From Bacillota bacterium (GTDB lineage Bacteria > Bacillota > Bacilli > Alicyclobacillales > SLC66), in contig JAKACR010000001.1 in the NCBI GenBank assembly GCA_021821225.1, forward strand, positions 1 to 64,000: DNA of 64,000 nucleotides. Reading direction: 5' to 3'. Below the pieces are notes generated by a model that saw only the letters and a list, made by a program, of their open reading frames with translations, was not told the DNA's origin and did no database searches. Every line of letters begins with the position of its first letter. The first letter of the stretch is position 1. A program made the position numbers and the translations under genes. Shown here piece by piece: positions 1 to 11,031 of this stretch.

Positions 1-158
1 CCGCGGCGCAGGCCGCCCTGACAGTGGACTCCGGTCCGTCTGTCGCAAGGCGGCGCGTTGCAAGGAGTGGGCCCGTGTGCGGGTCAACAAGGGTGGTACC
101 GCGGGGCCGATGGCCGCCGTCTCTTGAAGGAGACGGCGGCCATCGGCCATTTATTTTT
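1..158 (+). promoter_or_regulatory. T-box riboswitch leader of leuA (3' part)
   Basis: The leader carries the T-box signature AAGGGTGGTACCGCG at 89-103, the antiterminator bulge that pairs with the free acceptor end of an uncharged tRNA. It is followed at once by an intrinsic terminator and then by leuA. T-box leaders let transcription continue when the cognate tRNA is uncharged; in front of leuA the cognate tRNA is expected to be tRNA-Leu. Stem I with the specifier codon should lie mostly upstream of the window, so specificity cannot be read here. Tandem or degenerate versions cannot be excluded. Confidence 0.88.
105..158 (+). terminator. T-box regulated intrinsic terminator
   Basis: A perfect 19-bp stem pairs 105-123 with 130-148, has a short loop, and is followed by the T-rich tract ATTTATTTTT at 149-158. 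Its 5' arm begins inside the end of the T-box motif, so antiterminator and terminator are mutually exclusive. Confidence 0.9.
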
Positions 159-177
159 GATCGAAGGGGTGATCCGG

Positions 178-1746
178 GTGGAACAGGCGCGCATCAGGGT
201 CTTCGACACGACGCTGCGCGACGGCGAACAGTCGCCGGGCGCCACGCTCTATCCCGCCGAGAAGGTGCGGCTCGCGCACCAGCTGGCGAGACTTGGCGTC
301 GACACGATTGAGCCGGGATTTCCGGCGTCAAGTCCGGGAGAGTTCGCCGCGGTGCAGACAATTTCGCGCGACTTGCAGGACGTCGAGATCTGCGGCTTTG
401 CGCGCGCCGTACGCGGCGACATCGACGCGGCAGTGCAGGCGACCGCCGATGCGGCCCGGCGCAGGCTGCACCTGTTTGTCTCCTCGTCCCAGATACACCT
501 CGACTTCCAGTTGCACAAGAGTCGCGCGGAGGTGCTGGAACTTGCGACCGCCATGGTGGGTTACGCGAAGCAGTTTGTCGACGAGATCGAGTTTTCGCCG
601 ATGGACGCGAGCCGGACCGAACTTCCGTACCTGATCGAGATGGTCGAAGCGGTCATCGGGGCGGGCGCGACGATCGTCAACCTGCCGGACACGGTCGGCT
701 ACGCCCTGCCGCATGAGTACGGACGGATGTTCAGCGCGGTGCGCACCGGGGCCCGCGGGGCGCACCGCGTCGCGTGGAGCGCGCATTGTCACAACGATCT
801 TGGCCTCGCGGTGGCCAACACCCTGGCTGCGATCGAAAACGGAGCGACTCACGTGGAGGTCACGGTCAACGGCATCGGCGAACGCGCCGGGAACTGCTCG
901 CTGGAGGAACTGGCCATGGCGCTGGAGACGCGCGGGGACAGCCTGCCTTACGTGACCGGGATCAACAGCGAACAGATCTATGAGACGTCGCGCGCGTGCA
1001 GCCGGCTGATGAATTATCCCGTCGCTCACAACAAGGCGGTCGTGGGACGCAACGCGTTCGCTCACGAGGCGGGCATTCATCAGGACGGACTGTTGAAAAA
1101 TCGCCGCACTTACGAGATCATGGACCCAGAGCGCATGGGTATCCCACGCACCATGATCGTGCTCGGCAAGCACTCCGGCCGACACGCCCTGCGCCAGCGC
1201 ATCAGCGACTTTGGCGTCGAGTTGACCGATGTGCAACTCGACTCCGTCTTCCGCGACTTCAAACAGCTCGCCGACGCGCAAAAGAGGGTGCCGGACGAGA
1301 AGTTGATTGCGCTGGTGGACAGCGCGGCGCACGTGCAGATTGACGCGCTGTCGCTCCTGCGCATGCAGGCGGCGTCGAACAGCGGTATGCAGTGCATGGC
1401 GTCGGTGGCGCTGCGGGACAACCGTACCGGCGAGGAACGGACGTTCTCCGGCACGGGAGAGGGGCCTGTCGAGGCGCTGACCCACGCGATTTTGCACGCG
1501 CTTCCTATCGCAGTTGAATTCCGCGACCTCGAACTGCACTCGCTGTCTTCTTCGGAAGCGGCCAGCGGCGAAGCCGTCGTGACGGTTGCGGCGGGCGGGC
1601 GGGAGTTTAGCGGCGTCGGCGTCGACCGGGATATTCTGCTGGCTGTCGCGCAGGGGTTGTTGTCCGCCTGCAACCAGGCGCTGCGCGGCGCCCCGGCTCC
1701 GGTCGCGACTGGCGTCTGGCAAACGAGAAAGGAGACTACGCCGTGA
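178..1746 (+). CDS. leuA: 2-isopropylmalate synthase
   Basis: LeuA condenses 2-oxoisovalerate with acetyl-CoA, the first committed step of leucine synthesis, in the cytoplasm. The protein is 522 residues, the usual length for the bacterial enzyme. The HMGL-type TIM barrel opens with FDTTLRDGEQSPG (about residues 9-21), and the metal-binding SAHCHNDLG and GIGERAGNCSLEE motifs follow. The last ~130 residues match the LeuA allosteric domain, so leucine feedback is expected. GTG at 178 is chosen because GAAGGGG lies just upstream and the reading frame further 5' runs through the T-box terminator. The stop overlaps the next gene. A citramalate synthase is less likely given the leucine-type leader position and full regulatory domain. 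Confidence 0.93.
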   Translation: MEQARIRVFDTTLRDGEQSPGATLYPAEKVRLAHQLARLGVDTIEPGFPASSPGEFAAVQTISRDLQDVEICGFARAVRGDIDAAVQATADAARRRLHLFVSSSQIHLDFQLHKSRAEVLELATAMVGYAKQFVDEIEFSPMDASRTELPYLIEMVEAVIGAGATIVNLPDTVGYALPHEYGRMFSAVRTGARGAHRVAWSAHCHNDLGLAVANTLAAIENGATHVEVTVNGIGERAGNCSLEELAMALETRGDSLPYVTGINSEQIYETSRACSRLMNYPVAHNKAVVGRNAFAHEAGIHQDGLLKNRRTYEIMDPERMGIPRTMIVLGKHSGRHALRQRISDFGVELTDVQLDSVFRDFKQLADAQKRVPDEKLIALVDSAAHVQIDALSLLRMQAASNSGMQCMASVALRDNRTGEERTFSGTGEGPVEALTHAILHALPIAVEFRDLELHSLSSSEAASGEAVVTVAAGGREFSGVGVDRDILLAVAQGLLSACNQALRGAPAPVATGVWQTRKETTP

Positions 1747-2558
1747 AACTGGCTGCAAAATGGATGGTCTACGGCGACGACAACCAGTACACTGGCTATT
1801 TTGCCGCCCCGAAAGCGGTGCGCGACGAGCTTCCGGCCGTCCTGGTACTGCAGGAGATCTGGGGCGTCGACGACCACATCGAGGACTTGGTGCATCGCTT
1901 CGCACAGGCTGGTTATGCGGCGTTCGCGCCTGACCTGTACGCTCTCGGCGGCAAGCGGCCCGCTGCGCACACTGTCGCGCGGATCGAGGCGGCGAAACGG
2001 TTTATGGACAGTCTCGCGCAAGGCGCTTGGGCCAATGAGGAGCAACGCGCGGAGGCGCTCTCCCTGCTTGCGGAAGACGAGGCGGCGCAGGTGAAGGAGA
2101 CGCTCGAAACGCTGTTTGCCGGCGCGCGTGCGACCAGCCACGTGGAGCAGTTGTTGGCAAGCACGCAGTTCCTGCGCGACGAATGCGTGCCCACCCAGGG
2201 CCAGGCCGTGCTCTCGGTGGGCTTTTGCATGGGCGGGGCGCTGTCCGCGCAACTGGCCTGTCACGATCCGGCGCTGCGCGCAGCGGCGATTTTCTACGGC
2301 AGTGCGCCCCCGCCGGACCTGCTGCCGGGAATTCAGTGCCCCGTCATCGGCTTTTACGGCGGGCTGGACCCGAACATCACGGATGGCATGCACATGTTTG
2401 CGGAGGCCATGCGCCTTGCGGGAAAGGCGTTTGAACACCACGTCTACCCCGGCGCCGGACATGCATTTTTCAATGATACGCGCAAGTCCTACCACGCCCC
2501 TTCGGCTCGGCACTCCTTCGGGCGCCTGCTGAGTTTTTTCGCGCACCACGCGGATTGA
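1743..2558 (+). CDS. dienelactone hydrolase family protein
   Basis: A cytoplasmic alpha/beta hydrolase of 271 residues in the dienelactone hydrolase family (carboxymethylenebutenolidase type). The visible catalytic set is Cys162 in GFCMGGAL, Asp209 in GGLDPN and His240 in GAGHAFF; the family motif VLQEIWGVDDHIED is near residue 36. The GTG start overlaps the leuA stop (GTGA), so the two are translationally coupled and probably share the T-box. Its substrate is unknown; chlorocatechol degradation is unlikely in this context, and a housekeeping esterase/lactonase role is a guess. The family assignment is firm. Confidence 0.85.
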   Translation: MKLAAKWMVYGDDNQYTGYFAAPKAVRDELPAVLVLQEIWGVDDHIEDLVHRFAQAGYAAFAPDLYALGGKRPAAHTVARIEAAKRFMDSLAQGAWANEEQRAEALSLLAEDEAAQVKETLETLFAGARATSHVEQLLASTQFLRDECVPTQGQAVLSVGFCMGGALSAQLACHDPALRAAAIFYGSAPPPDLLPGIQCPVIGFYGGLDPNITDGMHMFAEAMRLAGKAFEHHVYPGAGHAFFNDTRKSYHAPSARHSFGRLLSFFAHHAD

Positions 2559-2579
2559 ACGCCGTTCGGTGCGCCTCGT

Positions 2580-2608
2580 TTTACAACCGCGCAAAAATTT
2601 TGTAGTCT
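2580..2608 (+). promoter_or_regulatory. candidate SigA promoter for the diguanylate cyclase
   Basis: TTTACA at 2580-2585 and TAGTCT at 2603-2608 are 17 bp apart in a short AT-rich patch between two genes. The -10 box is imperfect. Confidence 0.35.
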
Positions 2609-2682
2609 ACTGATATGTGTCTGTTCCGTGTGTGCGGTAATCGGACGACATCCACACGCGGATTCCCGGGAGGGCTCAAGCA

Positions 2683-4461
2683 GTGCGTGCGCAGATCGCG
2701 TTTTTGTCGTCCGGGTCCCGTTTGAGCGCGCGCCTTATCCGGTTGCACGTGAAGTCGGCTCTTGTGATGACCGTGCTGGCGCTGCTCGGCAACCTAGTGC
2801 TGTTTTACGCCTACACATATCAGAATCGGGAAATGGCCTCACTCTATCACGTCCGGACCGATGTCGCGACCATCGAGCGCGACCTGGTCGCTCTGGAGTC
2901 GGCGCAGCGGGGGTATGACCTGACCCACAGCCCTGTGTTTCTTTCTCCTTTCAATGACAATTCACGCGCGTACGTCAGCGACGCCGCCCACACGCTGACG
3001 TACGCGCCAAGCATGCCACCCGTGTTGCGCGCGCTGATGCAGCGGTTGATCCGTGAAGGAGACATCTGGCGCAGGCAGTACGGGACTGTTCAGGTGCGCC
3101 AGGCGATGGCTGGCAAAGAGGTGCCGCTTTCCGATCTCGTGGCTGGACGACGGGCCATTGCGCGGTTCCGCGCCACCGCGGCGAACATCTACGGCGTGCT
3201 GGCAAAGCTGCAGGTCGCCGAGCGCGAACAGAGCTCCGTGCTGCTGTTCGGCATTGTCCTTGGGTGGCTGGTGCTCATGTTGTCCGTGGGATTATGGCTC
3301 GTGCGCGGGATTGTCACGCGGATCCGCATCATGATTCAACCGGTCCGGGAAGTCATCGGCGCCGTTTCGCGGTTTGCCCGGGGGGATCTGGCCGAACCGC
3401 TGGTGCCGAGCGGCGACGACGAGATGCAGGAACTGCTGCGCTCCGTGGAACACATGCGCAGCGAACTTGCCCTTCGGGCGCGGTTTGACCAGATGCTGCT
3501 GGACCTGTCGACGGCGCTGCAAAAGTCGATCCGTCCTCGTGATATCCTGGACCAGACCACGCGCGGCATGGCGCGCCTGTTTGACAGCGATGTCGTGACC
3601 GTGTCAGTGCTCAGTTCCGACGGCGTGTACCGGGTGGTCACCCGCCTCCTGTACGGGCACTACACCGAGCCGAGCGACGAACGCATAGGCGGCGAGATGG
3701 CGGAGGGGCACGAGTGCGTCAGGCTGGGTACGACGGTCGGCTATCCGGATTGGACAGAAAATCGACCGCACGGAACGAACGATTCACGCATGTTCGAGCT
3801 TGGCATCCGTTCCTCGCTGCACATCCCCGTCTTTCACCAGGACGTGGCGATTGCGGTCGTCGACGTGGGCTCGCGCTGGCCGGGACAGCTGCGCGAACAG
3901 CACATCGACATCGCCAACCGCGTTTCTCCCATGGTCAGCGTGGCCATGCACAATGCCCGGACGTACGCCGCGTCGCAGGCGCTCGCAGAGCGCGACGGTC
4001 TGACAGGCGTCGGCAACCGCAGGCTGCTCGACCGGACGATGGAGCGCGAACTTGCGGATTGCGAGCGGGGACTTGGGCCATTTAGCCTGATCATGCTCGA
4101 CATCGACCGCTTCAAGTGGTTCAATGACCGATTTGGCCACGTTGAAGGGGACCTGTTGCTGCAGCACGTCGCGCAAACCGTCCAGGAAACCGTGCGGACG
4201 CAGGATATCGTGGCAAGGTATGGCGGAGAAGAGTTCGTCGTCGTCTTGCCCGGCGTGGGCATTGAAGAGGCGTCGCGCCTTGCCGAACGGCTGCGGATGG
4301 CGATTGCGCACGCTCCGCTCGGCGGCAGGCGGGTGACGGCGAGTCTCGGCGTGTCGACGTGGAAGCCCGGCGATGCGGGCGAGGACATGGTCAGGCGCGC
4401 CGACCACGCGCTCTACGCGGCCAAGGAGCAGGGCCGCGACCGGGTGCGCACAGCGCTCTGA
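2683..4461 (+). CDS. membrane diguanylate cyclase (sensor-HAMP-GAF-GGDEF)
   Basis: Predicted to make cyclic di-GMP from two GTP at the membrane. Domains in order: a transmembrane helix at about residues 24-44, an extracytoplasmic CHASE3-like helical sensor to ~185, a second helix ~187-211, HAMP to ~262, a GAF-like domain ~275-425 and a C-terminal GGDEF domain. The active-site motif is GGEEF at residues 514-518, an active variant, preceded at the correct five-residue distance by an RTQD inhibitory (I-site) motif, so product inhibition is expected. GTG at 2683 has GGGAGGG upstream. No EAL domain is present. It appears to be transcribed alone from its own promoter. Confidence 0.9.
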   Translation: MRAQIAFLSSGSRLSARLIRLHVKSALVMTVLALLGNLVLFYAYTYQNREMASLYHVRTDVATIERDLVALESAQRGYDLTHSPVFLSPFNDNSRAYVSDAAHTLTYAPSMPPVLRALMQRLIREGDIWRRQYGTVQVRQAMAGKEVPLSDLVAGRRAIARFRATAANIYGVLAKLQVAEREQSSVLLFGIVLGWLVLMLSVGLWLVRGIVTRIRIMIQPVREVIGAVSRFARGDLAEPLVPSGDDEMQELLRSVEHMRSELALRARFDQMLLDLSTALQKSIRPRDILDQTTRGMARLFDSDVVTVSVLSSDGVYRVVTRLLYGHYTEPSDERIGGEMAEGHECVRLGTTVGYPDWTENRPHGTNDSRMFELGIRSSLHIPVFHQDVAIAVVDVGSRWPGQLREQHIDIANRVSPMVSVAMHNARTYAASQALAERDGLTGVGNRRLLDRTMERELADCERGLGPFSLIMLDIDRFKWFNDRFGHVEGDLLLQHVAQTVQETVRTQDIVARYGGEEFVVVLPGVGIEEASRLAERLRMAIAHAPLGGRRVTASLGVSTWKPGDAGEDMVRRADHALYAAKEQGRDRVRTAL

Positions 4462-4506
4462 CGCCGCGGCCGGGAATGCGGCGACCACGAAATGGAGGGG
4501 ACAGAA

Positions 4507-5325
4507 ATGCAAGCATGTATGCACCCGTCGACGGCGGGCAGGCGGCTGGAACTGCACGAATACCTTGCGACAGCGTCGGATGCCGGGTTTTCCATGGCCG
4601 ACATTGACGCGTCCGCCGTGATCCGCGAGGGCGCCGGACAGGTGCGGGAGTGGCTGGACACGCTTGGCGTCAAGTGGGCGTCGTTCGGACTGCCGCTGGG
4701 ACTCGACGCACCGGATGCGGAGTTTTCGCATGGTCTGGAGCGACTCAGGGAGTCAGCCGCGGTCGCCGCACAGTTTGGCGTGACGCGCTGTGTCACTTGG
4801 CTGTGGCCGTCGATTGACGCACAACCGGCCCGCTACGCGCTGCAAGTGGCCATCCGCGCCCGGGCGTGTGCGGATGTGCTGGCCGGGCACGGGATCCGTC
4901 TCGGACTTGAGTTCGTCGGGCCGCACCACCTGCGCGGCAAGCGCCATCCTTTTATTTACAGTATTCCCGATCTGCTTGTACTCCTTGACGCCGTTGAACG
5001 CGACAATGTCGGAGTTCTGCTCGACAGCTATCACTGGTACACGTCCGGACAGAGCATGGAGGACCTGAAAGAACTGCCGCTGTCGAGGATTGTTCACGTG
5101 CACGTCAACGACACGTCGGCGCCGCCGGAGGAAGCGCATGATCAGGAGCGTCTCCTCCCCGGAGAGGGCCGGATCGACCTGCGGGCGTTTGTCGGATATC
5201 TGTCAGACGTCGGCTACGACGGTCCGCTCGCGGTGGAGGTGCTGCGGCGGACGGAGCCCGACGAGGGCCCGCAAGCGGTGGCGCGCGCGGCGTACAGGGC
5301 CGCCATGCGCCTGATCGGGACGTGA
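4507..5325 (+). CDS. sugar phosphate isomerase/epimerase family protein (TIM barrel)
   Basis: A 272-residue protein of the xylose-isomerase-like TIM-barrel superfamily. Metal-ligand-like motifs are visible: LGLEFVGPHH, VGVLLDSYHWYTSG, IVHVHVNDTSAPP and a C-terminal GPLAVEVLR. Such proteins isomerise or epimerise sugars, or act as inositol or hydroxypyruvate isomerases; the exact substrate cannot be told. ATG 4507 is preferred over ATG 4492 because the GGAGGGG ribosome site (4494-4500) sits correctly in front of it. It follows the cyclase by about 45 bp. Confidence 0.8.
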   Translation: MQACMHPSTAGRRLELHEYLATASDAGFSMADIDASAVIREGAGQVREWLDTLGVKWASFGLPLGLDAPDAEFSHGLERLRESAAVAAQFGVTRCVTWLWPSIDAQPARYALQVAIRARACADVLAGHGIRLGLEFVGPHHLRGKRHPFIYSIPDLLVLLDAVERDNVGVLLDSYHWYTSGQSMEDLKELPLSRIVHVHVNDTSAPPEEAHDQERLLPGEGRIDLRAFVGYLSDVGYDGPLAVEVLRRTEPDEGPQAVARAAYRAAMRLIGT

Positions 5326-5513
5326 TCGGGACGTGACCGGGACTGTGGTCGCGACGATGGAAGCGCGGACAGGCGGGCCCGCGGCCCTTCGCGGGAGCAG
5401 GCGGCGCGATGCTTCGACTTGCGTCGCTGTGCGAAACGTGAGAAGGTATTCCGTGTGACGCTCTCGTTCGCGACGGGAAACTGGGGTGGGGCGCTTTCGG
5501 GGAGGAATGGTCG

Positions 5514-6206
5514 GTGCGCATCCTGATCGTTGACGATGAGGTGCGGTTGCTAAAGGCCCTCAAGCAGTTGTTTGCGGAGCAACAGTACCAGGTGGAGACG
5601 GCGACCGACGGCCTCGCGGGTCTTTCCATGGCGCAGGCGGAAGCCTACGACCTGCTGATCGTGGACGTGATGCTGCCGGGACTCTCCGGGCTTGATCTTG
5701 TGCGCAAATTGCGCAACGACGGAATTTCGACCCCCACACTCCTGCTGACAGCCAGGGATGCCGTGGATGACCGGGTGCAGGGCCTGGACAGCGGCGCGGA
5801 CGACTACCTCGTCAAGCCCTTCGCGACGAAGGAACTGCTGGCGCGGGCGCGCGCGCTGACCAGGCGGTCGGGTGAAGTCGTCGGACCGGACCAGGTGCAG
5901 GTGGGCGATATCGTGCTGGATCTCATATCCCGCACGGTGTATCTCGGGGACGCGCCGCTCTCGTTCACGGCGCGCGAGTTTCAGTTGCTCGAATTCTTCC
6001 TGCGACATCCGGGACAAGTCCTGCCCAAAGAACTCATTCTTGACCGCGTGTGGGGATTGGAGGCGGCCATTGACCTGAACTCGGTGGAGACGTACGTACA
6101 TTTTTTGCGCAAGAAGCTCGATGCGCACAGGGCCCTGCATCATATGGAACCGATGACGGCCATTGAAACCGTGCGCGGCGTGGGGTACGTGTTCAAGGAG
6201 ATGTAG
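5514..6206 (+). CDS. OmpR-family response regulator
   Basis: Two-component response regulator of 230 residues. The receiver domain has the acidic pair Asp7/Asp8, phospho-acceptor Asp51 in LLIVDVMLPG and Lys101 in YLVKPF. A winged-helix DNA-binding domain fills roughly residues 128-228, with LTAREFQLLEFFLRHPG and a VETYVHFLRKKL recognition region. GTG 5514 follows GGGGAGGAA. The histidine kinase starts 2 bp after its stop, so the two form one operon and a cognate pair. The regulon is unknown. Confidence 0.93.
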   Translation: MRILIVDDEVRLLKALKQLFAEQQYQVETATDGLAGLSMAQAEAYDLLIVDVMLPGLSGLDLVRKLRNDGISTPTLLLTARDAVDDRVQGLDSGADDYLVKPFATKELLARARALTRRSGEVVGPDQVQVGDIVLDLISRTVYLGDAPLSFTAREFQLLEFFLRHPGQVLPKELILDRVWGLEAAIDLNSVETYVHFLRKKLDAHRALHHMEPMTAIETVRGVGYVFKEM

Positions 6207-6208
6207 CC

Positions 6209-7519
6209 GTGTTCACCAATGCGCGCGTCAAGTTGACCGTGTTGCTTGTGGCGATCGTGACGCTTCTGTACGCGCTTAGCGCCACGTCTGTCTACGCGGT
6301 GATGGACCGGACGATGATGGCCGCGATCGACGTGCGGCTGCGCCATGCGGCGGAGCGGGTCGTGCGCCGCATGGCGCAAATGGATTCAACGTCTCCGGTC
6401 GCCGCCGTCTCGGGAGAGGGCGTGAAAGGCAAGCGCCAGTTGGCGCCGTTTGTCGCTGTCGTCGTGCGCAGTGATAAGGGCGGCGTGACGTTTATGCTGC
6501 ATCCGGCCACGGCGCGCCAGTTGCCGCGGGTGGCGGCGGGCGCGCCGGCGGGGAAGCGCTTTTCGCTCGTCAGGGTCAAGGGTCCGGTGAGGTACCTGCG
6601 AGTCCTGACCATGGCGATGCCGCGGTCAAAGAGCGAGGACCTCGTCTCGTTGCAGTTTGCCGTGGACGCGGATAGTACAGTGTCGGTCTTGGGCCGTCTG
6701 CGCGATGTCATGACCATGGTGGGCGTCTTTGGCGTGCTGGCCGCATTCGCTGCCGGGTTCTGGGCGTCGGACAGGGCTCTGCGCCCGATTGTCCGGTCGT
6801 GGCGGCAGCAGCGGCGGTTTGTCGCTGACGCTTCGCACGAGTTGCGCACGCCGCTGGCGGTCATCCAGTCAAACCTCGACATTGTTCTGCTGCACGCCGA
6901 CCAGAGTGTCCTGGACAACCTGGAGTGGATCACAAACGCAAAAGGCGAGGCGCGCCGCCTGACGCGCCTGACGGATGACCTGCTGACGCTGGCCCGCGCC
7001 GATTCGCGCGAAGTACAGATTCGCCTGCAGCCGGTCGACCTGCAGGACACCGTTTCACGCGTCGTCGAACGGTTTTCCATTCTTGCTCTGGGCAAGGAGC
7101 AGACGCTGACGCATTCGTTTGGTTCACCCGACGGGACTGTGGAGACACTGACAGTGTTGGGCGATCCGGACCGACTGTATCAATTGACGGTGATATTGAT
7201 CGACAATGCGGTCAAGTACACGCCTGCCGGCGGCCGGATTGACGTGCGCCTGCTGCGCAGCGGGAAGCACACCGCGCGCCTGTCGGTGGCAGACTCGGGA
7301 TCCGGCATGGACAAACGCGAAGTCGGGAAGGTCTTCGAGCGCTTCTACCGGGGGGACGCGGCGCGGCGGCGTGAAGGCTCGGGAGCGGGGCTCGGACTGT
7401 CGATCGCGAGATGGATCGTCGAGACCCATCGGGGCAGGATCACGGTGCAGAGCGAACTGGGGAAAGGCACCACCTTCACCGTGACACTTCCGCTCCTGTC
7501 CGCGCGAAACGACGCCTGA
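6209..7519 (+). CDS. sensor histidine kinase
   Basis: A 436-residue membrane kinase paired with the preceding regulator. Transmembrane segments lie at about residues 8-30 and 170-190 and flank an extracytoplasmic sensor region of ~135 residues. The dimerisation/phosphotransfer motif SHELRTPLAVIQ carries His210. The ATP-binding domain shows DNAVKYTP (N box), VADSGSGM (G1) and GSGAGLGLSIA (G2). The signal sensed is not evident. It belongs to the EnvZ/BaeS-like class. Confidence 0.93.
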   Translation: MFTNARVKLTVLLVAIVTLLYALSATSVYAVMDRTMMAAIDVRLRHAAERVVRRMAQMDSTSPVAAVSGEGVKGKRQLAPFVAVVVRSDKGGVTFMLHPATARQLPRVAAGAPAGKRFSLVRVKGPVRYLRVLTMAMPRSKSEDLVSLQFAVDADSTVSVLGRLRDVMTMVGVFGVLAAFAAGFWASDRALRPIVRSWRQQRRFVADASHELRTPLAVIQSNLDIVLLHADQSVLDNLEWITNAKGEARRLTRLTDDLLTLARADSREVQIRLQPVDLQDTVSRVVERFSILALGKEQTLTHSFGSPDGTVETLTVLGDPDRLYQLTVILIDNAVKYTPAGGRIDVRLLRSGKHTARLSVADSGSGMDKREVGKVFERFYRGDAARRREGSGAGLGLSIARWIVETHRGRITVQSELGKGTTFTVTLPLLSARNDA

Positions 7520-7589
7520 CGGGCGTGACCCTGCGCCGGGAGGCGCGGCGGTGCGCACAGGAACGACGGAAGTGGAAGGGAGTTCGTAC

Positions 7590-8078
7590 GTGACGAGGGA
7601 TGGAACTGCAATGTGGCAATTTCGGGCGCGGCTCAAGCGCGATGCCTCGCGCTACGGAAAGTTTCTCGTCGTCGGGACGATCAATGCGGCGGTGGACCTG
7701 TTCGTTCTGAACGCGTTTGTGTTGCTCATGCCCACGAAATCTTCGGTTATGCTGTTTGTCTACAACACCATCGCCGTCCTGTGCGCGATCGTCAACAGCT
7801 ACGTCTGGAACAGGCGGTGGACGTTTGCCGACACCGCGCGCGGCGGGCGCCGGGAGGGCGCGCTCTTCTGGCTCCAGGGCCTGTTCAATGTCGCGGTGAA
7901 CGATGTGGTGGTTGTCGGCATGTCGCGTTACCTCGTACTCGGGCGGGACGTCCCGCTTATCGTCGGCAGCAACCTCGCAAAAGGGCTTGCCATGTTCATT
8001 TCATCTTCGCTCAGCTATCTTTTCATGCGCGCCGTGATCTTCGCCGATGATCACAGGGAACACCCGAATGGCCGGTGA
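7590..8078 (+). CDS. GtrA-like membrane protein
   Basis: A 162-residue integral membrane protein with four hydrophobic segments and the GtrA-family signature YGKFLVVGTINAAVDL, VNSYVWNRRWTF and NLAKGLAMFISSSLSYL. GtrA proteins are thought to move polyprenol-linked sugars across the membrane for cell-surface glycosylation. GTG 7590 is chosen because GGAAGGGA lies 8 bp upstream; the frame is open back to 7551. It sits about 70 bp behind the two-component system, perhaps as an output gene. Confidence 0.83.
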   Translation: MTRDGTAMWQFRARLKRDASRYGKFLVVGTINAAVDLFVLNAFVLLMPTKSSVMLFVYNTIAVLCAIVNSYVWNRRWTFADTARGGRREGALFWLQGLFNVAVNDVVVVGMSRYLVLGRDVPLIVGSNLAKGLAMFISSSLSYLFMRAVIFADDHREHPNGR

Positions 8079-8103
8079 CGGCGCCTTTCGAGTGTTCCCT
8101 GTG
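8052..8103. terminator. large inverted repeat between convergent genes
   Basis: CACAGGGAACAC at 8052-8063 pairs perfectly with GTGTTCCCTGTG at 8092-8103, and four further pairs follow after one mismatch. It spans the gtrA stop codon and faces the convergent acsA end. There is no clear T-run, so it may be a bidirectional terminator or an mRNA 3'-end protector. Confidence 0.5.
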
Positions 8104-8215
8104 CCCCTGCTCAAACAGCGCGGCTGCGCCGAACAACTCGCGACGGCCCAGCACATGGACCCTCTCCCAAGCCATTCTTCATCGCGCCGCGGGCGCCGCC
8201 CGGCGCCATGGAGGT

Positions 8216-10171
<1,956 letters not shown>

Positions 10172-10202
10172 GGAGGGCCTCCTGGATTGTATTGAAGAAA
10201 GC

Positions 10203-10216
10203 AGAAATCGCTTACA
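10203..10216 (-). promoter_or_regulatory. cre site (CcpA operator) in acsA leader
   Basis: Read on the minus strand the site is TGTAAGCGATTTCT, 13 of 14 positions matching TGWAANCGNTNWCA. It lies about 30 bp upstream of the acsA start. Bacillus acsA is a known CcpA target. A minus-strand TATAAT at 10261-10266 could be the -10 box; no good -35 is seen. Confidence 0.6.
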
Positions 10217-10365
10217 CCCGGGCTGCATAACAGAACACTCGCAAACTGGAATGCCGTCTGAATTATAACATATGGGCGGCGAGAGCGGTGAGGTTGTGCG
10301 CCGGTCAACTCCCTCATCTCTTCATCAGGTACTCCCCGGAAGACGATCATGCGGGGGCTATTGTG

Positions 10366-10371
10366 TATAAT
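10366..10371 (+). promoter_or_regulatory. -10 box (TATAAT) upstream of the methyltransferase
   Basis: A perfect TATAAT lies 40 bp before the methyltransferase start. No convincing -35 box is found 16-18 bp upstream, so the promoter is weak or activator-dependent. Confidence 0.4.
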
Positions 10372-10410
10372 AGTGCGGAACACACGAGTGACGGAGGGGG
10401 CAGGGTTGCG

Positions 10411-10980
10411 ATGGGACACCGATTCAATCCGGATCATGCGGAACGGTTGCTTTCTGAAGGGCGCCAGGCGATGCTGCCGGTGGACAGCGTGCTCGACGCG
10501 CTCACCCTCGGACACGGCATGACGTTTGCCGACGTCGGCGTCGGTCCGGGCTACTTTGCGCTACCCGCGGCCCTTCGGACGGGGGCGACCGTATACGCCG
10601 TCGACATCGAGCCGCGCATGCTGGAGCGGCTGCGCGAACGCGCCAAAGACAGCGCGGTGTTCGGCCAGTTTGAGTTTATGCGGGGGAATGCGTGCGAGGT
10701 CCCGCTTGCCGACGGGAGCGCGGACAGGACGCTGTGCAGCTTCGTTCTGCACGAGGTGAGCGATCTCGCCGCGGCCGTGGCCGAACTGGCGCGAATCACC
10801 AAGACTGCCGGAGTGGTCGGACTCGCCGAGTGGGAGAAGCGGGCTTCGGAGTCCGGCCCACCGGAGTCCGACCGGATTGCGCGCGCGGACCTGATCTCCA
10901 CCGCCCGCGACGCGGGATTTTCCCGGATCGAGGAACGGCAGTTGAACGAGGATCAGTACATGCTCATCTGCCACAAATGA
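10411..10980 (+). CDS. class I SAM-dependent methyltransferase
   Basis: A 189-residue cytoplasmic methyltransferase of the UbiE/Methyltransf_11 type. The SAM-binding motif I is ADVGVGPGYFALPAA, the acidic end of strand beta2 is VYAVDIEPRML, and the post-motif region is LCSFVLHEVSDLAAAV. The substrate is unknown. ATG 10411 is preferred to the longer frame from 10288 because GGAGGGGG lies about 10 bp upstream and similarity to the family begins there. The aminotransferase gene follows after about 50 bp. Confidence 0.82.
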   Translation: MGHRFNPDHAERLLSEGRQAMLPVDSVLDALTLGHGMTFADVGVGPGYFALPAALRTGATVYAVDIEPRMLERLRERAKDSAVFGQFEFMRGNACEVPLADGSADRTLCSFVLHEVSDLAAAVAELARITKTAGVVGLAEWEKRASESGPPESDRIARADLISTARDAGFSRIEERQLNEDQYMLICHK

Positions 10981-11031
10981 CCAGTGGACCGGACGGCTGC
11001 GGAGCCTTATGGGCAAAGGAGGGATGTCTAC

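Noticed and set aside
10366..10410. Full SigA promoter for the methyltransferase
   Set aside because: The -10 box is perfect but no -35 box is present at a usable distance, so only the -10 is listed.
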